A DNA stretch of 64,000 bases from Flavobacteriales bacterium (lineage in GTDB: Bacteria > Bacteroidota > Bacteroidia > Flavobacteriales_F > PHOS-HE28): NCBI GenBank assembly GCA_016721825.1, contig JADKHI010000001.1, forward strand, positions 1,426,001-1,490,000. The letters are read 5' to 3'. Within the stretch, counting starts at the first letter, position 1. Each line of letters begins with the position of its first letter. The notes under the pieces were generated by a model. That model was not told where the DNA came from, made no database searches, and saw nothing but the letters and a program-made list of their open reading frames with translations. Made by a program: the position numbers and the translations under genes. This document shows, one piece after another, positions 20,244-31,436 of the stretch.

Positions 20244-21245
20244 ATGCGGTGGATCCTGATCCCGATCGGACTGATGGCGGCACTTTCGGTGAGCGCCCAG
20301 GCCCTGTTGAACCGCAACGCCCTGCCTGCCACTGGCTCGGTCTACGGCTACCACGACACGCCCTACCTGTCCCCCGGCCGCGCCGGTGATGGCTTGCAGT
20401 GGGACTTCGCCGACCTGCCTTCGGGTACGCTCATCCCCTATGCCTGGACCACCACCGACATTGCCCCCGGCGCCGGTGCCTTTCCGCATGCGGCCCGCGT
20501 GCTGGACGTGATCGGTCAGCCCGCGCAGTACTTCCAAGCCACGGATACGGCCTTGCTTTGGCTGGGCTGGTACAGCGACACCACCCTGCTCCGTTTCGAC
20601 CCGCCCTTGCGCATCCTCCACCTCCCCTGCGCCTTTCAGTCCGCTTGGGGCGATACCGGTGTTGCGGCCATCACCGGCTCTGGACGCGTGGCCGTGCTGC
20701 GGGTTGAGTTCCATACGATGGCCGACGCGCGCGGCACATTGAACATGCCGTACGGAAGCATCCGGGATGTGCTGCGCCTGCGTTCCGAACTGAAGGTCTA
20801 CGATCCCGCACACCCTGACCACGCCCTGATCCGCGAAGTGCGGAACGCTTGGTATACCGACCAGACGCCGATGCCCTTGTTGGTGACCACCGAGCGGCCC
20901 ACGGACGAGCTCACGGGCCGCAGCACGAAGCGCACCTTGCGCTGGCTGGATGGCTCCTGGCGCGATGGACCGGAGAACCTGTTCCGCCCCTTGAAGCTGC
21001 GCGTGTACCCGGACCCCTGCGACGACAACTTCTGGATCGTGCTGCCCGAGCGCAACGCCGACCATACGCTGCTGCAACTGATCGACGAGACCGGCATGGT
21101 GAGCAAGCAATGGAACGTGGAGTTCAACTCCAGCCAGTCCCGCACCATCAACTACGATGTCAGCGACCTGGCCTCTGGCCATTACACGGTGGTCTGGGTG
21201 GGCACGAACGGAACCATCGGGAACGCCCGGTTGGAGATCCAGTAA
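20244..21245 (+). CDS. Secreted protein with type A T9SS sorting domain, unknown function
   Basis: 333 residues. Signal peptide MRWILIPIGLMAALSVSAQ. The body (about residues 20-245) is a beta-rich domain without a recognised family (LQWDFADLPSGTLIPYAWTT). The C-terminal 85 residues form a T9SS type A domain (LRVYPDPCDDNFWIVLP; YDVSDLASGHYTVVWVG). The YPDPC motif replaces the usual YPNPA. A TAGCTTCG element sits five bases before the ATG. Convergent with dxs, 15 bases between stops. Confidence 0.8.
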   Translation: MRWILIPIGLMAALSVSAQALLNRNALPATGSVYGYHDTPYLSPGRAGDGLQWDFADLPSGTLIPYAWTTTDIAPGAGAFPHAARVLDVIGQPAQYFQATDTALLWLGWYSDTTLLRFDPPLRILHLPCAFQSAWGDTGVAAITGSGRVAVLRVEFHTMADARGTLNMPYGSIRDVLRLRSELKVYDPAHPDHALIREVRNAWYTDQTPMPLLVTTERPTDELTGRSTKRTLRWLDGSWRDGPENLFRPLKLRVYPDPCDDNFWIVLPERNADHTLLQLIDETGMVSKQWNVEFNSSQSRTINYDVSDLASGHYTVVWVGTNGTIGNARLEIQ

Positions 21246-21260
21246 GAATAGTCCGGGAGC

Positions 21261-23207
21261 CTACGCGCTAGCCTTCCGCCCCTTGCTCGCCTTCTGCTCG
21301 CCGAGCAGCTCCTTCACCGCAGCGATCACGGCCTTGTCATCGAAGCCGCATTCCGCGTAGAGCTCGTTCTGTGATCCGTGCTCGATCCAGCGGTCGGGAA
21401 TGCCGAGGCGCTTCACCTGTGCGTTGTAGCCATGGTCCGCCATGAACTCCAGCACCGCGCTACCCATGCCTCCTTGGATGCAGCCATCCTCGATGGTGAC
21501 CACGTGCTTGAACTTACCGAAGACCTCGTGCAGCAGCATCTCGTCGAGCGGCTTCACGAAACGCATGTCGTAATGGGCCACGCTGTAGCCTTCGCTCTGC
21601 AAGGCATCGATCCCTTTCGCGGCAATGTTGCCGATGTGCCCGATGCTGAGCACCGCGATGTCAGAGCCGGAACGCACTTTTCGGCCCGTGCCGACCTTGA
21701 TCTCCTTGAAGGGCGTTTTCCACTCCGTCATCACCCCTTCGCCACGCGGGTAGCGAATGCTGAAGGGACCCTTGTCGGGTAACTGCGCGGTGTACATGAG
21801 GTCGCGCAGCTCCTCCTCGTTCATGGGCGCGCTCACCACCATGTTAGGGATGCAGCGGAAGTAGGCGAGGTCGAAGTTGCCGTGGTGCGTAGGTCCATCG
21901 GCTCCGGCCAGGCCACCGCGGTCCAGGCAGAACACGACGTTCAGTTTCTGCAGCGCCACATCGTGTACGACCTGATCGTAGGCCCGCTGCATGAACGAGC
22001 TGTAGATGTTGCAGAACGGCACAAGCCCCTGGGTGGCCATGCCAGCACTGAAGGTGACCGCGTGCTGCTCCGCGATGCCCACATCGAAGGCACGGTCGGG
22101 CATGGCCTTCATCATGATGTTGAGCGAGGAGCCCGAAGGCATGGCGGGGGTAACGCCCACGATCTTGGGGTTCTTCTCCGCCAGCTCCACGATGCTGTGC
22201 CCGAACACGTCCTGGTATTTGGGCGGCTGCGGGCTCTTGGGCACCACCTTGATGATCTCGCCGGTCTCCTTGTTGAAGAGGCCGGGCGCATGCCATACCG
22301 TAGCATTCCCGGCTTCCGCTGGACCATAGCCTTTGCCCTTGACCGTAACGATGTGCAGGATCTTGGGACCGGGAATGTCCTTCAGGTCGCGCATCACCTT
22401 CACCAAGCGCTCCACATCGTGACCGTCCACGGGACCGAAATAGCGGAAGCGTAGGCTCTCGAACAGGTTGCTCTGCTTCAGGAGCGCGCTCTTCATGGCG
22501 TTCTCCACCTTGCTGGCCACGCTCTGCGCGTTGGGACCGAACTTGCTCACCTTCCCCAGGATCTTCCACACCTCATCCTTCACCTTGTTGTAGGTGTGGC
22601 TGGTGGTGATGTCGGTGAGGTACTCCTTGAGGGCACCGACGTTGGGGTCGATGCTCATGCAATTGTCGTTGAGCACTACCAGCAGGTCGCTGTTGGCTGT
22701 GCCGCCGTGGTTGAGCGCCTCGAAGGCCATACCAGCCGTCATGGCGCCATCGCCGATCACGGCCACGGAATGGCGCTCGGTCTCCCCTTTCAGCTTACTG
22801 GCCACCGCCATGCCCAAGGCCCCGCCGATGCTGGTGCTGCTATGGCCCACGCCGAAGGTGTCGTATTCACTCTCGCTGCGCTTCGGAAAACCGCTGATGC
22901 CGCCGTGGATCCGGTTGGTGTGGAACACCTTCCTGCGTCCGGTTAGGATCTTGTGACCGTAGGCTTGGTGGCCCACGTCCCAAACCAGCTGATCGTAAGG
23001 TGTGTTGAACACATAATGCAGGGCCACCGTAAGCTCCACCACACCGAGGCTTGCGCCGAAGTGGCCACCCTTCACGCTCACCACGTCGATGATGAAGTTC
23101 CGCAGCTCCTGACAGACCTGTTCAAGCTGGTCTTCGGACAGGGTCCGCAGGTCGGCCGGTAGATCGATGTGGTCTAGGAGGGGGTACGAGGGTGCGGGAT
23201 CGGGCAT
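21261..23207 (-). CDS. dxs: 1-deoxy-D-xylulose-5-phosphate synthase
   Basis: 648 residues from ATG 23207 (MPDPAPSYPLLDHIDLPADL), the normal family length; the frame is open a further 227 codons upstream across a divergent gene, but that part is not DXS-like. DXS condenses pyruvate and glyceraldehyde 3-phosphate with thiamine diphosphate for isoprenoid, thiamine and PLP synthesis. Visible motifs: FGASLGVVELTVALHYVF, WDVGHQAYGHKIL (catalytic His), the TPP-binding VIGDGAMTAGMAFEALNH, VGIAEQHAVTFSAGMA and GLAGADGPTHHG. pdxA and thiL in this window use downstream products of DXP chemistry. Confidence 0.97.
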   Translation of the reverse strand: MPDPAPSYPLLDHIDLPADLRTLSEDQLEQVCQELRNFIIDVVSVKGGHFGASLGVVELTVALHYVFNTPYDQLVWDVGHQAYGHKILTGRRKVFHTNRIHGGISGFPKRSESEYDTFGVGHSSTSIGGALGMAVASKLKGETERHSVAVIGDGAMTAGMAFEALNHGGTANSDLLVVLNDNCMSIDPNVGALKEYLTDITTSHTYNKVKDEVWKILGKVSKFGPNAQSVASKVENAMKSALLKQSNLFESLRFRYFGPVDGHDVERLVKVMRDLKDIPGPKILHIVTVKGKGYGPAEAGNATVWHAPGLFNKETGEIIKVVPKSPQPPKYQDVFGHSIVELAEKNPKIVGVTPAMPSGSSLNIMMKAMPDRAFDVGIAEQHAVTFSAGMATQGLVPFCNIYSSFMQRAYDQVVHDVALQKLNVVFCLDRGGLAGADGPTHHGNFDLAYFRCIPNMVVSAPMNEEELRDLMYTAQLPDKGPFSIRYPRGEGVMTEWKTPFKEIKVGTGRKVRSGSDIAVLSIGHIGNIAAKGIDALQSEGYSVAHYDMRFVKPLDEMLLHEVFGKFKHVVTIEDGCIQGGMGSAVLEFMADHGYNAQVKRLGIPDRWIEHGSQNELYAECGFDDKAVIAAVKELLGEQKASKGRKASA

Positions 23208-23231
23208 CGCAGGGGGCGGGTCCGTGATGAA

Positions 23232-23239
23232 CAAAGGTA
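23232..23239 (-). promoter_or_regulatory. Candidate -7 element TACCTTTG of dxs
   Basis: On the minus strand TACCTTTG is a full match to TAnnTTTG, 24 bases upstream of the dxs ATG. No TTG is seen near -33. Confidence 0.5.
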
Positions 23240-23333
23240 GAAAGCAGATGGTTCGCAGGGGCTCGCTGCTGAACGGTGGCCTGCGGGCGATCCGTATGCC
23301 CGATCCTTGCCGACATTTCGCGACCTTGTCCAC

Positions 23334-23792
23334 ATGAAGTGGCTGAACATCCTCGGCATGGTGCTGCAGTTCCTGTCGTTCTGGTGCGCCGCCCCCGAGC
23401 TGCTGGGCGAGAGCACCATGCGTCGCTTGGAGACCGGCATGACCCGGTTCGTGGTGCGACTGCCGGTGATCATCGTATTCGGTGGGATGCTCCTCTATGC
23501 CGCAGGCATGGGCATCTTCGGGCTGGTGGAAGGCTTGCGGGCGAGCCGGGGGGAGAGCGTCCCGTTGGATCCAACCAGTTACTACCTGTTCGTAGGGGTC
23601 GGCATGGCCGTCTACTTGACCTTCATGATCGTGCACAAGCGGGTGCTGGCCTGGCTCGAAACACGGTTGGCGGGTCCCTTGGTACACAAGCTCGTCGCCA
23701 GTGCGGACGCCCGCCGGAACGCGCTGGTGCTCGGCGCGCTGTTGCTCACCACGGGCTTCTTGATGCAGCTGGTGGTGACCCTGCTGGACTGA
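23334..23792 (+). CDS. Predicted four-helix integral membrane protein, unknown function
   Basis: 152 residues from ATG 23334. Four hydrophobic segments are predicted at about residues 3-19, 36-60, 76-95 and 130-150, separated by short charged loops (RRLETGMTR; HKRVLAWLETRL). No enzymatic motif or family is recognised. It is divergent from dxs with 126 bases between starts and convergent with thiL, separated by a hairpin. Confidence 0.7.
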   Translation: MKWLNILGMVLQFLSFWCAAPELLGESTMRRLETGMTRFVVRLPVIIVFGGMLLYAAGMGIFGLVEGLRASRGESVPLDPTSYYLFVGVGMAVYLTFMIVHKRVLAWLETRLAGPLVHKLVASADARRNALVLGALLLTTGFLMQLVVTLLD

Positions 23793-23793
23793 C

Positions 23794-23820
23794 CCGAAAT
23801 GGCGGCCGCTCCATTTCCGG
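23794..23820. terminator. Bidirectional hairpin between the membrane protein gene and thiL
   Basis: GAAATGG (23796-23802) and CCATTTC (23811-23817) form the core of an imperfect stem around a GC-rich loop, in the 68-base space between two convergent genes. A short terminator usable from both sides is plausible; the T tract is poor. Confidence 0.4.
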
Positions 23821-23860
23821 TTCACCCGATCGGAGCACCGCGTATGGTGATCATCGTAAC

Positions 23861-24904
23861 CTACCCCTTCTTCAAGAACGCATCCCAACCCTGCGCGGTT
23901 AGCGGGTGCACGCCACCCTGCTTATCCACCAGGTGCATGCCCTCGGAGGGGTGCGTCATGTGGCCGATCACGGTGAGGTTCGGGTTGCCCTTGATCTTGT
24001 CGTAGTCGGCTTGGGCCACGGTGAAAAGCAGCTCGTAGTCCTCGCCACCGCTCAGCGCACAGACCGAAGGGTCCAGGTTGAAGTCGCGCGCCACCTGATA
24101 GGTCGCGGGATCGATCGGCAGCTTCTCGTCGAACAGCTTCACCCCGGTGTTGCTGCGGCGACACAGGTGGATGGTCTCGCTTGCCAGCCCGTCGCTGATG
24201 TCGATCATGCTGGTGGGCTTCACCTCCATTTCGCGCAACAGTGCAATGATGTCCTTGCGGGCCTCCGGCTTCAGCTGGCGCTCCAGGATGTAGTCGTGGC
24301 CTTCGAGGTCGGGCTGCGCGCCGGTCTCCTTGAACACGAGCTTCTCCCGCTCCAGCACTTGCAGGCCCATGAAGGCCCCGCCCAGGTCACCGCTCACCAC
24401 CAGCAGGTCATGCTCGCGCGCACCATCACGGTACACAATGTCACCCGGCTTCGCCGCACCGATCGCCGTGATACTGATCACCAGGCCGCTCGTGCTGCTG
24501 CAGGTGTCACCACCGACGAGGTCCACGCCGTAATGCTTGCAGGCCAGTAGCATGCCGTCGTACAGCTCATCCACGGCCTCCACGGGGAACCGGTTGCTGA
24601 TGGCCAGTGCCACCACCACTTGCCGGGGTTCCGCGTTCATGGCGTACACGTCGCTGAGGTTCACCACCACGGCCTTGTAGCCCAGGTGCTTCAACGGCAT
24701 GTAGGAAAGGTCGAAGTGGACGCCCTCCACCAGCATGTCGGTGGTCACCACTTGGTGCAGGCCTTGGGGGTCGATCACGGCCGCGTCGTCGCCGATGCCC
24801 TTCATGGACGAGGGCAGCTGGAGCTCGATGCGCGAGGCCAGGCGTTCGATGAGGCCGAATTCGCCGATGGCGGAGAGCTCGGTGCGGGAGGGGGTATCGG
24901 ACAT
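23861..24904 (-). CDS. thiL: Thiamine-monophosphate kinase
   Basis: 347 residues from ATG 24904 (MSDTPSRTELSAIGEFGLIE); a TTG three codons earlier is less likely. ThiL phosphorylates thiamine monophosphate to thiamine diphosphate, the cofactor of DXS and other enzymes. Family motifs: GEFGLIERL, GIGDDAAVID (metal/ATP loop), VTTDMLVEGVHFDL, KAVVVNLSDVYAMNAEP, VGGDTCSS, IDISDGLASE and LSGGEDYELLFTV. It is monocistronic as far as can be seen. Confidence 0.96.
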   Translation of the reverse strand: MSDTPSRTELSAIGEFGLIERLASRIELQLPSSMKGIGDDAAVIDPQGLHQVVTTDMLVEGVHFDLSYMPLKHLGYKAVVVNLSDVYAMNAEPRQVVVALAISNRFPVEAVDELYDGMLLACKHYGVDLVGGDTCSSTSGLVISITAIGAAKPGDIVYRDGAREHDLLVVSGDLGGAFMGLQVLEREKLVFKETGAQPDLEGHDYILERQLKPEARKDIIALLREMEVKPTSMIDISDGLASETIHLCRRSNTGVKLFDEKLPIDPATYQVARDFNLDPSVCALSGGEDYELLFTVAQADYDKIKGNPNLTVIGHMTHPSEGMHLVDKQGGVHPLTAQGWDAFLKKG

Positions 24905-24967
24905 GCGGTTCAAGCCGCGGCACGTTGGACGCTGCGGGGGCGCAAAACTACTCGGACAGCACCTGCC

Positions 24968-26773
24968 TCACTGCTTCACGAACCGCAGCACCGTGTGTCC
25001 GGCATCCGGCAGCACGAGGAAGTGAATACCTGGGGCCAAGCTGGAAATGTCCAATTCCGCGCGACTTCCCGGAACGGTCCAGAGCTCCAGTGTCCGGCCC
25101 AGCGCATCCACCACACGCACCGATCCGCCTATCGGCAACGCTCCTTCCAGAACGATGTGGTCAACGGCCGGGTCAGGGTACAGCTTGAAGGGGCTCGACA
25201 ACGACGATTCCACAGGGATCCCCGTGATCGTGTAGAAGAGGCTATCTCCGCACGCGGCCACCTGGCCCAGCACCTCTTTCCGGTACTCCGCCTCGTTCAG
25301 TGGATCGGTCGCCAGCCAGTTGTTGTTCCGGATCGGCGGCACACCGGGCAACGCCGGGTAGAACGACGGGAACACATAGCTGAAGAGAGTGGCGTCGGTC
25401 GGTTCCGTGGAGCCCGCTGGGAGCACGACGCCCTTGATCTGGTTGCCGTAAGTGAAATGGCCCGTACCCTGCAGGCTGTATAGCCCCAACAACGAAGAGG
25501 TGGTGTCGGTGACCTGGTTGCCAATGAAGGTCTGGTGGTCCGAGGGAGGCGCCGTGTTCATGAAGATGCCGTACAGCTCGGCCCGGTTACGGAAGAACAG
25601 GTTGTTCGGCCCATTGATGCCGTGGCTGTCATCGATCACGATGTTCTGCACCACGTTCCCCTCGAACAGGTTCATGTAGGGGTAGTTGCCGTGCAGCACC
25701 AGATCACCGGCAGCATCGTTGGGCAGGGGGAAGGCCGACCAGAAAGGCTCAGTGCTGTGGTTGTACGCGAACACATTCCCATTGGCCCCGGCCTGCAGGA
25801 TCATGGAATGTCGCAAATGCTCGAAGGTGTTCCGGTGGATGTAGCAATCGCCAGAGGTGAAATCCACCAGCACCCCGTATCCCTCGCCACCGCCAGCAAA
25901 ACTATAGGCATCTTTGAAGGAGCAGTCCTGCACCGTGATGCGCGCGGACCGGAAGATGTCGACGTGCGCGTAGTTGCACAGGTCCCCGACCACGCCGCTC
26001 AGGCTGCAATCCACCGCGTTGTTGAAGAAGATGTTCGCCACTTGCAGGGTGGACGCATCTTCCCGCTTGATGCCCAGGCAGCGCAGATGAACCTGCCGCC
26101 GGGGGGTGAGCTTGTTGATCGAAGCCGCCGCTGTGTAATTCCGGCGTAAGGGTCGGTTCGCCAACACCATGGTGCTGTTGATCACTGACATCACCTGAAC
26201 GATCTGGCCCGTCTGACCAACGCCCCACCAATCGTTAACCAAGCTGCTATCATCCGTGGCGATCAAGCGCAGCCAATCGCCCACAACAATGGGGAGCGAC
26301 TGGTTCACCGTGATCGTCGAGGAACCCTGCATCAACGTAGAGCCGGTCGTCAACGCCATAGGCGCTTCACTTCCTGAAATGGCAATGCCATGGGACGCGT
26401 TCCCGGGGGAAAGGATCAAGCGCGCCAACGGCGTTCCGAGCAAAGGGTCCACTTCGCCCTGCAGAATGATCGAATCCGGCAGCACAATGGTCTGCGCGAA
26501 ACGGTAGTCCCCAGCAGGGATCAGTACTTCCCCCGGCCCACCCAAGGCAGCGATGGCATCGGTCAGCGCCTGGTCGCAAGGCAACACACCCGTCGAGTCC
26601 GCCCCGAAGGCGGTGAGCGACACGCTCTGGGTCGGTACGAAGGCGGCGCTGGAACCCGGCTGCGACCAATCGGTGAGGCGATCGGCCGGGATCACTTGGG
26701 CGCTGACAATTAGGGGCGCCAATGCAGCTAAGGCCAGCGCCAACCGCCCGACGGTTCTTGTTCCCTTGTACAT
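24968..26773 (-). CDS. Secreted parallel beta-helix (pectate-lyase-like) protein with T9SS domain
   Basis: 601 residues from ATG 26773, which opens the signal peptide (TVGRLALALAALAPLIVSAQ); an upstream in-frame start at 26806 gives 11 unlikely residues. Residues about 40-110 match the N-terminal cap of pectate-lyase-3/GH55-type helices (VSLTAFGADSTGVLPCDQAL; GGPGEVLIPAGDYRFAQTI). Many short beta-helix coils follow (VANIFFNNAVDCSLSGVVG; ITVQDCSFKDAYSFAG). The C-terminus is a type A T9SS domain (KLYPDPAVDHIVLEG; LDISSLAPGIHFLVLP). A polysaccharide lyase or hydrolase role is possible, but no catalytic residues can be assigned. A TATCTTCG element lies seven bases before the start. Confidence 0.88.
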   Translation of the reverse strand: MYKGTRTVGRLALALAALAPLIVSAQVIPADRLTDWSQPGSSAAFVPTQSVSLTAFGADSTGVLPCDQALTDAIAALGGPGEVLIPAGDYRFAQTIVLPDSIILQGEVDPLLGTPLARLILSPGNASHGIAISGSEAPMALTTGSTLMQGSSTITVNQSLPIVVGDWLRLIATDDSSLVNDWWGVGQTGQIVQVMSVINSTMVLANRPLRRNYTAAASINKLTPRRQVHLRCLGIKREDASTLQVANIFFNNAVDCSLSGVVGDLCNYAHVDIFRSARITVQDCSFKDAYSFAGGGEGYGVLVDFTSGDCYIHRNTFEHLRHSMILQAGANGNVFAYNHSTEPFWSAFPLPNDAAGDLVLHGNYPYMNLFEGNVVQNIVIDDSHGINGPNNLFFRNRAELYGIFMNTAPPSDHQTFIGNQVTDTTSSLLGLYSLQGTGHFTYGNQIKGVVLPAGSTEPTDATLFSYVFPSFYPALPGVPPIRNNNWLATDPLNEAEYRKEVLGQVAACGDSLFYTITGIPVESSLSSPFKLYPDPAVDHIVLEGALPIGGSVRVVDALGRTLELWTVPGSRAELDISSLAPGIHFLVLPDAGHTVLRFVKQ

Positions 26774-26779
26774 GATGAC

Positions 26780-26787
26780 CGAAGATA
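26780..26787 (-). promoter_or_regulatory. Candidate -7 element TATCTTCG of the beta-helix protein gene
   Basis: TATCTTCG on the minus strand ends six bases before ATG 26773, with a TTG 16 bases upstream of it (shorter than the usual 18-20). The spacing implies a very short or absent 5' leader. Confidence 0.4.
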
Positions 26788-26872
26788 GACAGTACGCCAG
26801 CCCCAAGTCTGCCTATGGGAACCGGCACCGCTAACAACCATTTCGCCCCGGGAGGTGTTCCACTGCCACCCA

Positions 26873-26902
26873 TTGCCCCCAGCCAATTGGGCTGTACCTT
26901 TG
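26873..26902 (+). promoter_or_regulatory. Bacteroidota sigma-A promoter of the suf operon (TTG-N19-TACCTTTG)
   Basis: TTG at 26873-26875 and TACCTTTG at 26895-26902 are separated by 19 bases, an exact fit to the phylum's -33/-7 housekeeping promoter consensus. It lies 45 bases upstream of the first gene of the Fe-S assembly operon. This is the best promoter in the window. Confidence 0.8.
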
Positions 26903-26915
26903 CCTCCCAGTCCTG

Positions 26916-26932
26916 TTTAGACTGATTCTAAA
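26916..26932 (+). promoter_or_regulatory. Palindromic operator TTTAGA-N5-TCTAAA at the suf transcription start
   Basis: A perfect 6-bp inverted repeat with a 5-base centre (CTGAT) begins 13 bases after the -7 box, so it covers the expected transcription start and early leader. It is an AT-rich island in a GC-rich genome. Position and symmetry suit a repressor; the shape resembles Fur-like or IscR-like sites at Fe-S assembly operons, but the regulator's identity is inference. Confidence 0.55.
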
Positions 26933-26947
26933 TAAGAGCCACAGCGC

Positions 26948-27274
26948 ATGATCAAGGTCAGCGAGAACGCAAAGTCAGAGGTCACCAAGCTCTTGGGCAT
27001 GGAAGGCCGTGGTCCCGACCATTTCGTCCGCGTGGGCGTGAAGGGCGGAGGTTGCTCGGGCCTCATGTATGACCTGGACTTCGACGACCAGATGAAGGAC
27101 GGCGACAAGGTGTTCGAGGACAACGGCGTGAAGGTGGTGGTGGACAAGAAGAGCCTGCTCTACCTCCTCGGCACCACGCTCGATTTCAGTGGAGGCCTCA
27201 ACGGCAAGGGCTTCCAATTCGTGAACCCGAACGCGTCCCGCACCTGCGGGTGCGGGGAGAGCTTCAGCATCTGA
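26948..27274 (+). CDS. A-type iron-sulfur cluster carrier (HesB/IscA/SufA family)
   Basis: 108 residues. A-type carriers hold and deliver nascent Fe-S clusters. The three conserved cysteines are present: one in GGGCSGLMYDLDF and two in the C-terminal TCGCGESF. It is the first gene after the suf promoter and operator, so it probably acts with the downstream SufBCD scaffold. IscA, SufA and ErpA cannot be told apart from sequence alone, so no symbol is given. Confidence 0.94.
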   Translation: MIKVSENAKSEVTKLLGMEGRGPDHFVRVGVKGGGCSGLMYDLDFDDQMKDGDKVFEDNGVKVVVDKKSLLYLLGTTLDFSGGLNGKGFQFVNPNASRTCGCGESFSI

Positions 27275-27281
27275 TGGCCCC

Positions 27282-27847
27282 ATGTTCCCTTCCGTCAACA
27301 TACACACCACTGCGGCCATGTTCTTGGCCTTTGGCGTGTGCGCCTCTAGCGGAGGGCATGCTCAACAGCCGTCAGCCATGTCCATGACTGTTACTCCCAT
27401 GCGGGGCGACACCGCCTATTCGGACACCGTGGTCGGTCAGCACGTGCTGATCGGGACAACGGCGTTGCCGGGTACGGACCAGAACATGGAAGCCCGGTGG
27501 GTGCATGGCGTCTCTCTGAACCGCGTGAGCTTTTCCCCTTGCAGTTCCGGAGAGACCGAAGACATGGGCTCGACGTTGATCGAAGAACTGATCTGGACGG
27601 ATTCGACATTGACCGTTAAAGCCAAGGTGATCGCCAATTGCGGATTCTCTTTTCTGTGCGACATCGAAGTGTTGAATGACACCATCTTGAACCTCATTCA
27701 CTACGGATACGGCGATCAGGCCAGTTGCTCATGCTGCTTCGGCCTCACCTATCACATCACCCGGTTCAATGATGATACCGAGGCGATCCTACCGACCTGC
27801 GTGATGATCGGAAGGGACCGGACAACCCTCAAAAAGCTCCCTTCGTG

Positions 27848-27848
<1 letters not shown>
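27282..27848 (+). CDS. Cys-rich predicted secreted protein embedded in the suf operon
   Basis: 188 residues, no recognised family. A signal-peptide-like start (AAMFLAFGVCASSGGHAQ) suggests export. Mature-region cysteines occur in SFSPCSSGE, VIANCGFSFLCDIEV, ASCSCCFGLTYHI and LPTCVMIG, with a CxCC cluster. It starts seven bases after the A-type carrier gene, and its TGA overlaps the sufB ATG by one base, so it is co-transcribed and translationally coupled to sufB. A secreted protein is unexpected here. It could be a passenger, or a periplasmic metal-binding or disulfide protein; nothing decides between these. Confidence 0.7.
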
Positions 27849-29296
<1,448 letters not shown>

Positions 29297-29301
29297 CCGA
29301 T

Positions 29302-29329
29302 GTAGCGTCGACCCACCGGGTCGACCTAC
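29302..29329. repeat. GTAG-headed REP-like palindrome, copy 1 (sufB-sufC)
   Basis: GTAG, a C, the stem GTCGACCC/GGGTCGAC around an ACC loop, then CTAC (inverse complement of GTAG). This is the architecture of the GTAG-headed REP/SMAG-type repeats known from proteobacteria, which are mobilised in trans by TnpA-REP (RAYT) transposases. Two more copies lie in this operon. Confidence 0.75.
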
Positions 29330-29351
29330 CCACCATTAGCGAAAGGACACA

Positions 29352-30098
<747 letters not shown>

Positions 30099-30136
30099 AC
30101 AGCTCATGGAACGCACAACGCTTGATCAACGCACCT

Positions 30137-30160
30137 GTACCGTCGACCCCCTGGGTCGAC
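30137..30160. repeat. GTAC/GTAG-headed REP-like palindrome, copy 2 (sufC-sufD)
   Basis: GTAC, a C, then GTCGACCC/GGGTCGAC around a CCT loop: same stem as copy 1, with one change in the head and a different loop. It ends 10 bases before the sufD ATG. Confidence 0.7.
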
Positions 30161-30170
30161 CCGTGATGCC

Positions 30171-31436
30171 ATGAGCACTGCAACTGCAATAGACCCAAAG
30201 GCCAACTTGCTCCCATTGCTCGAAGGCTCCACCTGGCCCAACGCCACGGAAGCCCTCGCCCTGGCGCACACGCTGCCCGTTCCTTCCACCCGGACCGAAG
30301 CCTGGAAATACACCCGCGTAGCCAAGCTGTTCAACCAGCCCTATGCCGCGCCCAAGGGTGATGCGACCGTCACACTTCCAGCACGCCTGCCCTTCGATAC
30401 CACCCGCGTCGTCTTCGTCAACGGCCATTTCCGCGCGGACCTCAGCGATGACCTGAAGGCCGATAAGGGCATCGTCATCGACAGCCTGAAGCAGCACCTG
30501 GCGCACGGCCCAGTGAAAGCCCACTACGGACAGGTCGCGCCTATCGGTGACCGCCTCTTCACGGCCATGAACACCGCTGCGCCCACCGACGGCCTGATCA
30601 TCCTCGCCACGAAAGGGACGAAGACGAGCAAGCCACTCCACGTACTCCACATCACCACCGATGGCGGTCAGCTGATCCAGCCGCGCGACCTGTTCATGCT
30701 GCATGAAGGCGCGGAGGTGGAAGTGATCATCGAGCACATCGGAACAGATGCATCATCCTCATTGGTGAACGGCATCCGCGAAAGCGTGATCGGCGAGGGC
30801 GCGAACCTCACGATCCACCTGCTGCAGATCGAAGCCAACGGTCCCGTTCACATCGGTCTCGATGGCGTGACGATCGGTACGAAGGGACGTTTCAGCATCG
30901 ACACCACGACCTTGAACGGCTCGCTGGTGCGCAACGAAGTGAACGTGGCCCTCGCCGGTCCGGAAGCGCATGCCGAACTGAACGGTGTGTACGTGCTCAA
31001 CGGCACCACACACTGCGACAACCATACCTACATCGGACACGACGTACCGGATTGCACCAGCGACGAGCTCTACAAGGGCATCATCGCGGAGAAGGGAACC
31101 GGTGTCTTCAACGGCAAGGTGTACGTGAAGCAGGATGCCCAGCGCACCCGCGCCTACCAGAGCAACGCGAACATCCTGCAAGGCGATGATGCACGCATCT
31201 TCACCAAGCCCGAGCTGGAGATCTACGCCGACGACGTGAAGTGCAGCCACGGGTGCACCATCGGCCGCTTGGACGAGAAAGGCCTGTTCTACCTGCGTTC
31301 ACGCGGGGTGAGCGAGGCCGAGGCGCGGAAGATGCTCTCGCACGCGTTCATGACGGACGTGCTGGAGCGGATCACGAACGAGGAGTGGCGGAAGCACCTT
31401 GCATCGCTCATCGACGCGAAGCTCGAAACCCTATGA
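30171..31436 (+). CDS. sufD: Fe-S cluster assembly protein SufD
   Basis: 421 residues. SufD pairs with SufB and two SufC to form the scaffold complex and is needed for iron entry. Features: RTEAWKYTRVAKLFNQPY near the N-terminus, a long beta-helix core, GHDVPDCTSDELYKGIIAEKG-like segment (HDVPDCTSDELYKGI), FNGKVYVKQDAQRTRAYQSN and the C-terminal VKCSHGCTIGRLDEKGLFYL. The TGA overlaps the sufS start (ATGA), so they are translationally coupled. Confidence 0.96.
   Translation: MSTATAIDPKANLLPLLEGSTWPNATEALALAHTLPVPSTRTEAWKYTRVAKLFNQPYAAPKGDATVTLPARLPFDTTRVVFVNGHFRADLSDDLKADKGIVIDSLKQHLAHGPVKAHYGQVAPIGDRLFTAMNTAAPTDGLIILATKGTKTSKPLHVLHITTDGGQLIQPRDLFMLHEGAEVEVIIEHIGTDASSSLVNGIRESVIGEGANLTIHLLQIEANGPVHIGLDGVTIGTKGRFSIDTTTLNGSLVRNEVNVALAGPEAHAELNGVYVLNGTTHCDNHTYIGHDVPDCTSDELYKGIIAEKGTGVFNGKVYVKQDAQRTRAYQSNANILQGDDARIFTKPELEIYADDVKCSHGCTIGRLDEKGLFYLRSRGVSEAEARKMLSHAFMTDVLERITNEEWRKHLASLIDAKLETL

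Noticed and set aside
23208..23888. 227-residue N-terminal extension of DXS
   Set aside because: It is antisense to a four-helix membrane protein gene, has no DXS similarity, and a TACCTTTG promoter element lies just upstream of 23207.
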